The notes under the pieces were generated by a model. It was not told where the DNA came from and did not search any database. It saw nothing but the letters and a program-made list of their open reading frames with translations. From Citrobacter youngae (GTDB lineage: Bacteria; Pseudomonadota; Gammaproteobacteria; Enterobacterales; Enterobacteriaceae): a stretch of 64,000 nt of DNA. The stretch lies in assembly GCF_003818115.1 (NCBI RefSeq), contig NZ_RPOI01000010.1, forward strand, positions 248,001 through 312,000, in the 5' to 3' direction. This document shows positions 40,201 through 47,062 of this stretch, one piece after another. The position numbers and the translations under genes were made by a program. Positions within the stretch are counted from its first letter, which is position 1. Each line of letters opens with the position of its first letter.

Positions 40201-43200
40201 GTTAATAATGGGGCAACGCTCAACGTCAGCGGCGCAGACACCCGTCTGCAATCACTGACCATGAACATTGCCGACAGCCTGTTAACGCTGGCCGATACCG
40301 TCACAGCAGCCAGTGCCAAACTGAATCTGACAGGTAAAGCCAAAGCCGTACTCTCAAACAATGCAACAGCCGGGGACGCGACGGTCAGCGTGGCAAAAGA
40401 CAGCACGCTGGCGCTGGAAGACAATGCCAGCGGCGGGAATGCCATGGTGACCAACAGTGGGCTGATGACCATGGCCGATGAGGCGATGGCAGAAAATACC
40501 CGCGTGGTCAACCTTGCAGGCGGTCTGGTAGATGTCAGCACAGTCAACAGCAAGACTTCCATCGGTTCATTGTCCGGTGCGGGTAATGTCGAACTGGGTA
40601 GTAAGCAACTGTCGCTGGGGAATCTACACCTTCCAGACACCATCAGCGGCATTATCAGCGGCAACGACGGCAGCCTGGTGAAAATCGGTAACGGTACGTT
40701 AATCCTGACAGGCGACAACACCTACACCGGTATCACGGATGTCAATGAGGGTGTGTTGCTGGTCAACGGCAATCAATCTGCTTCTACCGGACAGGTCACA
40801 GTGAAATCGGGTGCCACCCTCGGCGGAAACGGTATTATCGGCGGCGCGGTTGATGTGCTGGACGACGGTCATATTACCGCCGGTGCCGCCATCAACAGCG
40901 TGGGCAAACTGACCACCGGTTCACTGACGCTGAGCGATAACGCCCAACTGGATTATCAGTTTGGTCAGGCTTATACCCCGGGCGGTGCTTTCAACGACCT
41001 GATCGACGTGAATGGCTCCCTGACGCTCGACGGTAAGCTCAACATTGAAACCTCACCGGGCGGTAGCTTTGATGTTGGTGTCTATCGCGTCATCAACTAC
41101 ACCGGCACATTGACTAACAATGTGATGGATATTGCTAACGCGCCGGAAGCGGCTGACAGCCTGTATGTACAAACATCGGTGAAAAATCAGGTCAACCTGG
41201 TCAACCATGCCGGACTGACGCTGCGCTTCTGGGACGGCACCGGCGGTGAGAATGGCGAGCTGAAAAATAACGGCGTCATCAACGGCGGCGACGGTATCTG
41301 GCAATCCAGCCAGGGGAACGACAACTGGACCACCGATGAATCGACGCCAGAAGGCGCGCTGAATGCACCGTTTACCGATGCCGCATTTGCCGTCTTCCAG
41401 GGGGAAGCCGGTAATGTGACCGTCGATAACAGTAAAGGCGATGTCATCATCAGCGGCGCGCAGTTCGCTACCGATGGTTATCGCGTCGGCGGTGAAGCCA
41501 TTACTACCGATACCGCCAATACGTTGATTCGCGTCGGTGATGGTACGGTCGATGGCGTCAACTACACCGCAACCATTGACAGCGTGATCCGCGGTACCGG
41601 TGGTCTGAATAAAGGCGACCTCGGTACGTTAATCCTGACGGGCAACAACACCTACAGCGGCGGCACGACTATCACGTCAGGGACGCTTCAGGTTGCAGGC
41701 GATACCAACCTCGGCGCAGCAGAGACCGGAATCACCTTTAACGGCGGTACGCTGAAATATGGTGAAGCGTTTGATACCGCCCGTCAGGTGACGCTGGAAT
41801 CTGGTGGTGGGACATTCGACACCAACGGACATGATGTGTCCCTGCTGACGGAAGTCGAAGGTAACGGTCAACTGACCAAAACCGGTAAAGGTTCACTGAC
41901 GCTGACGCTGGATAACACCTATACCGGCGGCACCACCATCGAACAAGGTGTATTGCAGCTCGGCACGGGCGGTACGATAGGGAGTATTGAAGGGGATATC
42001 GTTGATAACGGCGTGCTCAACGTTAATCGCGCCGATACGTTGGCGTTAAGCGGAAACATCAGTGGTGCAGGCCAACTGCATCAGACCGGTAGCGGTACAA
42101 CGGAGCTGCAAGGCCAAAACAGCTACAGCGGTGCAACGCTAATCACCAGCGGGGTATTGCAAGCCGGTGATACCAATACTCTGAGCGCCGCCTCGCACCA
42201 CTATGTTGTCGCGGGCACCACCCTAAATACCCAGGGTTATAACCAGACAGTCGCAGGGCTGAGCAACGGTGGCGATGTGTCGCTCACCGGCCAGCAACCA
42301 GGCACAACCTTAACGGTTAAAGGGGATTACAGCGGCGAACAAGGCACTATCAACATGGCTGCCCGGCAGAATGCCGGCGGCACAGGTATTGCTGATCGCC
42401 TGATTATTGATGGCGGTAAAGCCAGCGGAAGCACGCTGCTGGATGTCGACGGCTCCGGCCTTGGCGCACCGACCGTGGGTGACGGTATCGAAGTGGTCAC
42501 GGCGCTCAACGGTGCAACGACGACGGCGCAAACGTCGCGGGATGCCTTCCATCTTGTCGCTGAACGTATGGCTGCGGGTGCCTTTGAGTATCAGCTCCAC
42601 GCCGGAAACGCTCAGGGCCAGGGCGAAAACTGGTACCTGAGGAGTGAATATCGTCCGGAAACCATGCTGTATTCCGGTCTCGCCAGCGTGGTTCGCCAGG
42701 GGGATATCAGTCTGTTGGGCAACATGCACCAGCGTATGGGTGATGAGGTTAAACCGGGTATTGATGAAGACAATCGCGCCTGGGCGAGAATGATTGGTTA
42801 TTCCGGTAAAACCAAACTGGATGATGCAGCCGGTACGCAAACCAGTTCCCATACCATGGGTATTCAGGTCGGCGTCGATATGTACGCCAATGAAAGCTGG
42901 AAAGCCGGTATGTATACCAGCATTCTGGATATCGACAGCAATGTAAAAGGCAGTAAAACGGGCAGCAACGGCAAAGGCGGCAACATCGACGACAACGCAT
43001 TTTACGTTGGCGGTTATGCTACCTGGTTCTCTGGTGACGGTATGTATGTCGATAACGTGCTGCAATACGGGAACCATAAATCCCGCCTGTCAGCATCGGG
43101 TAACAACGGCTCTTACACCGTCAAAGGCAATACGCTGACGGCCTCAACTGAAGTGGGTAAAGCATTCCGTTTAGGTGCCAGCGCCTGGAGCCTGGAACCG

Positions 43201-43611
43201 CAGGCCCAGTTGATCTATCAGTACAGCAACTTTGATAACAGCACGCTGGATGGTGTGACCCAAACGAAAGTGAAAATGGATACCGCCGATTCGTTTACCG
43301 CGCGTCTGGGCGTGCGTCTGGTCGCGGACTACGACACCAACCATGGCAAGTTCCAGCCGTACGGCCGGGTAAACGTCTGGCAGGGTCTGGGTTCCAAAGA
43401 TAAAACGCACTTCAGCAACGCGGTCGCCACCACCACGCTGGAATCTTCACAGCAGTACTCCAGCACCGAGGTTGCAGCGGGTCTGTCATGGTCTATCGAC
43501 CGAAATCTGCAGGTCTACGGCGAACTGGGGACACAGTTCAGCAACGGCAGCAATAAATCGCAGGTTGAAGCCCCGGTCAATGCGTCGATTGGCTTTAAGA
43601 AATCGTTTTAA
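34279..43611 (+). CDS. Giant autotransporter adhesin (type Va, ESPR signal, PATR repeats)
   Basis: A 3110-residue autotransporter. Residues 1-25 (MNKVYSIIWNAALGIWVVVS) form an extended signal peptide region, followed by KKKSSSRK, a hydrophobic core and cleavage near ASAA-Q (about 53). The passenger is rich in Gly, Asn, Thr and Ser, and I saw no cysteine on reading it. From about residue 1430 to 2620 it carries some eight passenger-associated transport repeats of the form LILTGNNTYTGGTTI...GTLQ. A beta-barrel of about 290 residues (from NRAWARMIGYSGK) ends in KKSF with terminal Phe. It is probably a surface adhesin or biofilm factor; the ligand is unknown. There is an internal duplication. Confidence 0.93.
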   Translation: MNKVYSIIWNAALGIWVVVSELTRGKKKSSSRKTVAVLAASALSGATMMASAAQITTTGDRNISDDFQNGISAGVYQVPHDYGFLYENNTASQTLNISGAIPTINPGQSGVVESTTISELLRTGKITLQATSPGQGAKTITTAEELAEYLTYNQSATPSQSENFEVVDPAFPDGTETIKVYDTNVLSRFLTKSQIGDSVLNTYDATRSEIYKQFGIALATNGATANLNIGNDTLNVRDKANTIELLAKDSSLLEAQGANSQVNWQSDNYIKFNAAPVIPTQTFTGSAQTSVFGDDVSLMTYGYDADGKVIETGVRTFTITSTQELADFNDFLLGRSADAAENANGDKVSQIQLWLEAEEVTTVTAAQAKYAGYIDSLINSSQPSDELTWDYKVWTDGKSHINNATAARGELHAIYANGAGTTGTLNKEAIIAVDGSINGVMKAIDGGVINNLGELNALRSSGGQSLAIGMLAQNAEATNRGTINSGLFIDKDGNQNVNSYGAFGMQGQGTSVITNEGTINQAITTDNFGTASAADPWSKDKPDTSLTLAIGMQLSGEAKGVNNGNINVVDGRKNGASYGDGTAFGVEVAGNATFTNSADAAIYLGRDASNLTQDVIMPGGASLSAGIMTKSAKEVINNGLITLGTGVRNAAGILIGNATGNVLNTGNIVINGNGDAGNNKNYGISVRDSGTENNQEIRNDGKINVNGTNNVGIHVSANNKNAEVTTSATGSIIVGGTGGINDRNYAIWAEGGAKGQAVVNVYSNITLDKAGNIGVHVRDNAIANVDSLSSPVFNNTDQIGYYLYGKDAIANIGQAVMNDNGQDRTTIFRIANGALLAGNTTPPGGQASSNLDLTLSGKNSVGVLATGAGSQVDTGEATFTVQGSDSAALVIEGGASGNISDKTTINLTGERTVAGVVDGQAHRLNGSAEGNATSTTLTSNAKITSEASGNEVIAYIARNLGNLILDTKSIIDLASIDSIGVDVQQGGSLTNNSSSALHVSNGIGVRASGASAQINQLGQVKVDDGTAGVLLTEGASLQINGISGDSITTNGTADGIRLADKAGDLSAQHVKIRADGTGAGIQNDANNTNITLQNVTIDSNDGAGIRTSVALNMKDGLNNILNVNGKGTGFAFEQRNGDAVTGNLTIGTGYTIEVLNSEGSGIRANTDGRIDTKADINVHDSAGGSAIIAKNVSALTNSGKIISASTTSPVIDASGDSSKAITNTGTLQAITDTAVVIQSGKGNDTIDISGGVTSGVINTGEGMDTFNWRSGTYAGEVNFAGTGGNNKANIGNVTLENTRHIITAAGTGNALTFTDTKDAKIGTLVSDNLTTGTNIGTGWDSLTLSGSNADVRIVENLSLASKTIAVNNGATLRTGDHVEPTSTAASIGDYNVTTQGAGSRVIFDTQGDNTAAQIYNGTISGDGKFERAAGGTTVFTANNSYTGSTTIAQTGTLQLGSGGNTGEVSTESDIIDNGILAINRANDVLLNGVISGIGALQQIGDGITRLTGNNTYTGDTTVTHGTLLVNGDQSAARGATTVSGTSTLGGNGIIGGNVLMNDATTISAGDGGAGTLSINGNLQLGSKTTSAFELGQAYTPGGKLNDLINVAGNLQLDGTLDVTTSSGGNFGPGVYRIYNYGGTLNNQTLELGAVPDTQDKSNIFVQTSIDKQVNLVNANGVTLQFWDGATVNQSHGASGIEGNSKIDGGDGKWMAIGAQGDNNWTTSTGEGNAPWAQKSFAVFTTKGGTVTVDNAAGEVNFSGAQFDADGYVVKGDALNAWATTENATHAGQTPGTGELLLRVGAGGAGQNFTATIESILREASTNDKLTLVKTDLGRLILSGDNAYRGGTRIDGGTLQISSDNNLGQSGTDLAIDNASTLQLGADLISNRTIELGANANAAVFDLNSHHFTPTGEITGDGKLKVTSSSSDAGSILTLDRANSYKGDTEIAGTGNSNNVTVNASKTGVFGSNESSTITVNNGATLNVSGADTRLQSLTMNIADSLLTLADTVTAASAKLNLTGKAKAVLSNNATAGDATVSVAKDSTLALEDNASGGNAMVTNSGLMTMADEAMAENTRVVNLAGGLVDVSTVNSKTSIGSLSGAGNVELGSKQLSLGNLHLPDTISGIISGNDGSLVKIGNGTLILTGDNTYTGITDVNEGVLLVNGNQSASTGQVTVKSGATLGGNGIIGGAVDVLDDGHITAGAAINSVGKLTTGSLTLSDNAQLDYQFGQAYTPGGAFNDLIDVNGSLTLDGKLNIETSPGGSFDVGVYRVINYTGTLTNNVMDIANAPEAADSLYVQTSVKNQVNLVNHAGLTLRFWDGTGGENGELKNNGVINGGDGIWQSSQGNDNWTTDESTPEGALNAPFTDAAFAVFQGEAGNVTVDNSKGDVIISGAQFATDGYRVGGEAITTDTANTLIRVGDGTVDGVNYTATIDSVIRGTGGLNKGDLGTLILTGNNTYSGGTTITSGTLQVAGDTNLGAAETGITFNGGTLKYGEAFDTARQVTLESGGGTFDTNGHDVSLLTEVEGNGQLTKTGKGSLTLTLDNTYTGGTTIEQGVLQLGTGGTIGSIEGDIVDNGVLNVNRADTLALSGNISGAGQLHQTGSGTTELQGQNSYSGATLITSGVLQAGDTNTLSAASHHYVVAGTTLNTQGYNQTVAGLSNGGDVSLTGQQPGTTLTVKGDYSGEQGTINMAARQNAGGTGIADRLIIDGGKASGSTLLDVDGSGLGAPTVGDGIEVVTALNGATTTAQTSRDAFHLVAERMAAGAFEYQLHAGNAQGQGENWYLRSEYRPETMLYSGLASVVRQGDISLLGNMHQRMGDEVKPGIDEDNRAWARMIGYSGKTKLDDAAGTQTSSHTMGIQVGVDMYANESWKAGMYTSILDIDSNVKGSKTGSNGKGGNIDDNAFYVGGYATWFSGDGMYVDNVLQYGNHKSRLSASGNNGSYTVKGNTLTASTEVGKAFRLGASAWSLEPQAQLIYQYSNFDNSTLDGVTQTKVKMDTADSFTARLGVRLVADYDTNHGKFQPYGRVNVWQGLGSKDKTHFSNAVATTTLESSQQYSSTEVAAGLSWSIDRNLQVYGELGTQFSNGSNKSQVEAPVNASIGFKKSF
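38796..39600 (+). repeat. Intragenic duplicate block A of the autotransporter
   Basis: The encoded segment runs from TGNNTYTGDTTV through LGGNGIIGG, GQAYTPGGKLNDLI, VQTSIDKQVNLVN and FWDG to SGAQFDADGY. It is homologous to block B about 1.9 kb downstream in the same order, which indicates duplication of a large unit within the passenger. Confidence 0.85.
40699..41505 (+). repeat. Intragenic duplicate block B of the autotransporter
   Basis: The segment runs from TGDNTYTGITDV through LGGNGIIGG, GQAYTPGGAFNDLI, VQTSVKNQVNLVN and FWDG to SGAQFATDGY. It matches block A in order and spacing, but many positions differ, so the duplication is old. Confidence 0.85.
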
Positions 43612-43627
43612 GCAGGCATAAACTCGC

Positions 43628-43657
43628 AAGCCCCCTGTTCACAGGGGGCTTTTTTTG
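43628..43657 (+). terminator. Rho-independent terminator after the autotransporter
   Basis: AAGCCCCCTG-TTCA-CAGGGGGCTT is followed by a run of T residues 17 bases after the stop codon. It is a textbook intrinsic terminator for the autotransporter transcript. Confidence 0.95.
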
Positions 43658-43723
43658 TCACTCCAGAATACAGCGCTGCCTGAAACGCTGCACTTATCAC
43701 GCCTACGGATTAGTGTTCGTTCT

Positions 43724-43759
43724 TGCAGGTCGGATAAGGCACAGGCGCCGCCACCCGAC
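43724..43759. repeat. REP element
   Basis: GCAGGTCGGATAAGGC, a short spacer and GGCGCCGCCACCCGAC form the imperfect palindrome of an enterobacterial REP unit. It lies in the gap between the convergent autotransporter and EAL gene. Confidence 0.8.
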
Positions 43760-43805
43760 AACGCGAAAGAATTCAGACTAAGGGGAACAACAAAGAGGGA
43801 TGAGA

Positions 43806-44573
43806 TTAACGGCTATATTGCGCTAAGAGTGAAGGAATCTCTTCTGCCAACACCGGGGGAGAAATGAAGAAGCCTTGAATTTTGTCACAGCCAATCTGCG
43901 TCAGGCGATCAAGTTGAGACTGGGTTTCAACCCCTTCGGCCAGGACTTCAATGCCAAAATTGTGCGCTAAAGAAATGATACCCTCAATAATCCTTGTCGA
44001 TTTAGTGTCGGGCTCTATTTCGGTGACAAACTCTTTATCAATTTTTAAGGTATCAAAAGGATATTTCAACAGATAATTAAGATTAGCGTGCCCGGTACCA
44101 AAATCATCAAGCGCTAACTTGACCCCGATTGCCTTCAGTTCCGTCATATTTTTCGCCGCTATTTGGCTGTCACACAGCGGCGATGTTTCCGTTACTTCAA
44201 TCTGGCAGCGATGAACCGGAAGGCCGGAAGCGGCCAGGTTTTGTCTGATTCGTTGAGGTAAAAGAGGATCGCAGAATTCAAGCGCAGAAATATTTACTGA
44301 TAATACAAGAGGTTCGGGCCAGGTACTCGCAACATTCCACGGCGGGCTGGCAACCATATCTTCAATTGAAAATATATTGCCGCTGTCTTCCAGTAACGTA
44401 ATAAATACATCAGGAGAAATCATACCCATCTGAGGGCTGTTCCACCGCATTAATGCTTCAAATCCGCTAATACACTCGGTATGTAAATTAAAAATAGGCT
44501 GATAAACCATATAAAGTTGACTGGTATTCAATGCCTTTTCAAGCGCGGTGAGCACCTCATCGGAATTAAACAT
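43806..44573 (-). CDS. MrkJ-like EAL-domain cyclic-di-GMP phosphodiesterase
   Basis: This stand-alone EAL domain of 255 residues keeps the catalytic residues: GFEALMRW, SVNIS, the Glu in VTETS, LALDDFGTGHANL, LKIDKEF, AEGVET and KIQGFFISPP. It should hydrolyse cyclic-di-GMP to pGpG. The ATG at 44573 was chosen because GGGAGAGGGGG directly precedes it; a longer start at 44597 is possible. Gene order and neighbours (PilZ, LuxR, EAL on one strand) correspond to Klebsiella mrkHIJ, where MrkJ opposes MrkH. It is convergent with the autotransporter and 102 bases after the MrkI-like gene. Confidence 0.9.
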   Translation of the reverse strand: MFNSDEVLTALEKALNTSQLYMVYQPIFNLHTECISGFEALMRWNSPQMGMISPDVFITLLEDSGNIFSIEDMVASPPWNVASTWPEPLVLSVNISALEFCDPLLPQRIRQNLAASGLPVHRCQIEVTETSPLCDSQIAAKNMTELKAIGVKLALDDFGTGHANLNYLLKYPFDTLKIDKEFVTEIEPDTKSTRIIEGIISLAHNFGIEVLAEGVETQSQLDRLTQIGCDKIQGFFISPPVLAEEIPSLLAQYSR

Positions 44574-44675
44574 TCCCCCTCTCCCTCTACAAATCATATA
44601 AATTAAAAACCAGTCAAAGTCACTCCCGAGTTGTACCTGCTGTTAAGTGCGTTACATCAGAAAAGAATAGCCAGG

Positions 44676-45263
44676 TTAGGGTAAAAAAGACATGCTGTGG
44701 GTAAATCTGACAATCAGTTTATTCAGATCAGAGGTATTAGTCAGTCCCAGCTTGGCGACAACTCTCATCTTATGCGCCTGAATAGTCTTATAGTTCAGAC
44801 TAACCAACTCAGAGATTTCCTTGGCAGAATAACCACTTACCAATAGATTGAGGATTTGTTGTTCTCTTTCCGTCAATCTCTTCTGCGAACGATACAGTCG
44901 GGGATTCCATTTCCCGACCGACAACGTAGCCAACTGAGCAAAATCACGCAATGAGGATTTCTCAGTCAATACTATGGTTTTTTCAACGTATAATAATTCA
45001 ACACATAATTTCGCCACCAAACTATCAGCAACGATAACGACAACGCTATTATAAAACTTGAACCGGTTTTTATTCAAAAACTGCACAATGGCAGAACAAG
45101 GCTGTTCATTGTTAATGATATTAAAAACCATTGTCTGATGCTGGCATAATGACGACTGCTGCAACATATCCTCAAACTGGAATGTTTTTATCGGCACATG
45201 TTTGCTTGTCAGGTAGGCAAACATACCGTTGCCCACAAAATTATCACTGCCACACATCAACAT
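44676..45263 (-). CDS. MrkI-like LuxR-family transcriptional regulator
   Basis: This protein of about 195 residues has a C-terminal LuxR helix-turn-helix, LTEREQQILNLLVSGYSAKEISELVSLNYKTIQAHKMRVVAKLGL. The N-terminal domain lacks clear receiver phosphorylation sites. MrkI in Klebsiella is a 193-residue LuxR-type protein encoded between mrkH and mrkJ. The start is uncertain. A GTG at 45272 lies only two bases after an AAGGAG sequence that overlaps the upstream stop, while the ATG at 45263 lies 11 bases after it. It is translated from the same transcript as the PilZ gene. Confidence 0.85.
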   Translation of the reverse strand: MLMCGSDNFVGNGMFAYLTSKHVPIKTFQFEDMLQQSSLCQHQTMVFNIINNEQPCSAIVQFLNKNRFKFYNSVVVIVADSLVAKLCVELLYVEKTIVLTEKSSLRDFAQLATLSVGKWNPRLYRSQKRLTEREQQILNLLVSGYSAKEISELVSLNYKTIQAHKMRVVAKLGLTNTSDLNKLIVRFTHSMSFLP

Positions 45264-45278
45264 CCTGTTCACCGCTCC

Positions 45279-45974
45279 TTATAAGCTTCTAATTTTATTA
45301 CTCATTAAAAATTTAATAATGGTTTTCTCAACTTCAGCCTCTTCACGACGGTTCTTAAAATCGAACTCGCAAGAAACCTGATGACAGGAATACAATTGAT
45401 TATCCTCATCAAATTCGTTGATCGCGACGACATCAATGACTTTTAGATCAAGCTGAAAACTGCCGAACGTATCAAAATCCAGAGCAGCATTTTTAATCAC
45501 TGCATCCTTGTAAAGAAAACGGGCATTAACATCTTTAGCGATTAACGCACAACCACCCTGAGAGATGTTTTTAATCTTAAGTGAGTAGTTCTCTCCGTTT
45601 TTGTAACGACCAAAACAGAAAAAATCGAACCCCTTCAGAAAAGAAAACCGCTGATTCTGTCGCTGTTGGGCAAAGAAAATCATATCCGGGATGAGGTAGG
45701 ATATTCCTGCCTCAGCACCTGTTGATGGGGTGGCTTCAAATCTGGCGCTAAATTTTATAATCCCGCTGTCACTGTGCAGGATAAAGTATTGGATCTTTTC
45801 AGGAATGATGTCTTCATGACCGGTGACCACAAAGCGTTCGAAATCGATCCTTTCTAACTGCGTGATGACGCTGGTGTTTTCACATAAAACTTCCAGCTTC
45901 GTCTTCTTATGCAGCTCTTCACGAAGGATAGCGATGATCTCAAACTTGTTGTCCTTTGCTAATCCAAAGTTCAT
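45279..45974 (-). CDS. MrkH-like PilZ-domain cyclic-di-GMP-responsive regulator
   Basis: This 231-residue protein has an N-terminal YcgR-like domain (about 1-110) and a C-terminal PilZ domain. The cyclic-di-GMP-binding signature is present as RQNQR (RxxxR) and NISQGG (D/NxSxxG). Similarity to Klebsiella MrkH, a PilZ transcriptional activator of type 3 fimbriae, is clear from memory: KFEIIAILREELHKKT, ENTSVITQLERIDF, ILHSDSGIIKF and NGENYSLKIKNISQGGCAL. The start has AAGGG seven bases upstream. It is first in the PilZ-LuxR-EAL operon opposing the autotransporter. Confidence 0.88.
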   Translation of the reverse strand: MNFGLAKDNKFEIIAILREELHKKTKLEVLCENTSVITQLERIDFERFVVTGHEDIIPEKIQYFILHSDSGIIKFSARFEATPSTGAEAGISYLIPDMIFFAQQRQNQRFSFLKGFDFFCFGRYKNGENYSLKIKNISQGGCALIAKDVNARFLYKDAVIKNAALDFDTFGSFQLDLKVIDVVAINEFDEDNQLYSCHQVSCEFDFKNRREEAEVEKTIIKFLMSNKIRSL

Positions 45975-46470
45975 TCTAAAACCCTTATTTCCATATTTAA
46001 GATATGTCTCGGCCCCGGTCTGATGACAGACAAAAACGCGAGATCAGCATCCACCCCTGGTGCCTAATTACCATAGTGGATTCCATGTCGAACAGTTGAT
46101 TAAAACTTAAGTTTTTAACTATCTTTCGTCACTTATTGATACGTAAAAACATTTAATCAGAATTAATTTTAGCTTAAGCCATGCCTAAAACCATGCAAAC
46201 CTACGCAATAGCTATAACAAAAGCGAATAACAAGACTTTTCAAAATGCGATTTTGAGATAATAAATAGCAATAATCGCATAGAAATAAAATAGAAAAAAT
46301 GCTGTAAAACTAAGGAGTTGACAATACAGAGCGTGGACGGGGGGTGCTGAACCTATAGGCACAATATCCAGCAGGTGGTCATTAGCCAACTGATACCAAT
46401 ACCATTACGTCTCATTTCACAGGAATGAATGTATCATTCAGGTATATTAATCGTAATTTAACTTAAGTGA
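45975..46470. other. AT-rich intergenic region upstream of the PilZ gene
   Basis: About 500 bases without a credible coding region. It presumably contains the promoter of the PilZ-LuxR-EAL operon. A TATCAA hexamer (TTGATA on the plus strand, 46136-46141) lies about 165 bases upstream of the PilZ start. A hexamer like this is expected by chance about once per few kilobases. Confidence 0.6.
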
Positions 46471-46495
46471 TAAAAAGGCCAGCATGATGCTGGCC
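46471..46495 (-). terminator. Rho-independent terminator of the rclABC operon
   Basis: On the minus strand GGCCAGCATCATGCTGGCC is followed by TTTTTATC, a perfect hairpin plus T run about 64 bases after the rclC remnant. It fits a terminator for the leftward rcl transcript. Confidence 0.88.
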
Positions 46496-46558
46496 CCGGT
46501 AAATACCGAATTAAATTAGAGTGGCAAACTCTCTTACAGAGGATACAGCGTTAAAAAT

Positions 46559-46852
46559 TCAATACCGTTGTTTAACGATTGCCCGGGCAGAATCAGCAAT
46601 TATCATCACTGCCCCAGCCAACATTAACGTGTTTTTTAGCACCAGACGTCCCGCCCCGATAAATACGGAAAGCCGTAGTGTAAATCACCCAATGGCATAA
46701 CCCATACTTCTGGTGTGGTAATTAAAAGCGACAAGGTGACCACTGGCGTTGCAAATGCCAGAATTTCCCCCATCAATCCTGACCAACGGCTAATCGGTCA
46801 AGGTTAATCCAATTCGATCCCCCTGCCCCAGTAAACGAAGATATTTTTCCAT
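46559..46852 (-). pseudogene. rclC: Remnant of rclC (ykgB), inner-membrane protein of the Rcl system
   Basis: The start MEKYLRLLGQGDRIGLTLT matches E. coli RclC, then a stop codon occurs at 46790. The sequence resumes after a loss of roughly 90 codons with GEILAFATPVVTLSLLITTP and HYGFPYLSG. A single-base deletion then shifts frame into GRLVLKNTLMLAGAVMIIADSAR, ending at 46559. The gene is therefore broken by an internal deletion and a frameshift. RclC (DUF417) is an inner-membrane protein of the reactive-chlorine resistance operon rclABC. No functional product is expected. Confidence 0.88.
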
Positions 46853-46862
46853 GACGGCAATC

Positions 46863-47012
46863 CTACTTGTACAAAATTGCAGTGACATAAGTACTGCTAT
46901 CAATTCTCATCGAAGTAATTTTCCATGATGATGCCAGCTTTTCTTGCGCCAGTGTAGCAATGTCCTCTTCGACATCAGAAGGTGCCGCTGAAATAGCGGA
47001 TACACTGACGTG
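46863..47012 (-). pseudogene. rclB: 5'-truncated remnant of rclB (ykgI)
   Basis: The reverse strand encodes HVSVSAISAAPSDVEE, then ASSWKITSMRIDSSTYVTAILYK and a stop, matching the last 49 residues of E. coli RclB (78 residues). No start codon or signal peptide precedes it: the upstream bases are the terminator after rclA. RclB is a small periplasmic protein of the reactive-chlorine resistance operon. The lost N-terminus means no product is made. Confidence 0.85.
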
Positions 47013-47016
47013 GGCC

Positions 47017-47040
47017 AAAAAACCCCCACACAGGTGGGGC
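47017..47040 (-). terminator. Rho-independent terminator after rclA
   Basis: On the minus strand CCCCACCTGTGTGGGG is followed by GTTTTTT, a six-pair stem, four-base loop and T run about 23 bases after the rclA stop. It abuts the truncated rclB remnant, so rclA now appears to be transcribed as a single gene. Confidence 0.88.
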
Positions 47041-47062
47041 AAAGATGCAGACTCTATATTTA

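Noticed and set aside
34279-43611. Autotransporter as a CRISPR-like or tandem DNA repeat array
   Set aside because: The repetition is at protein level with diverged DNA; there are no identical direct repeats with regular spacers.
46021-46470. Possible additional gene remnant upstream of the PilZ gene
   Set aside because: I translated the region by eye on both strands and found no recognisable protein fragment, unlike the clear rclB and rclC remnants to its right.
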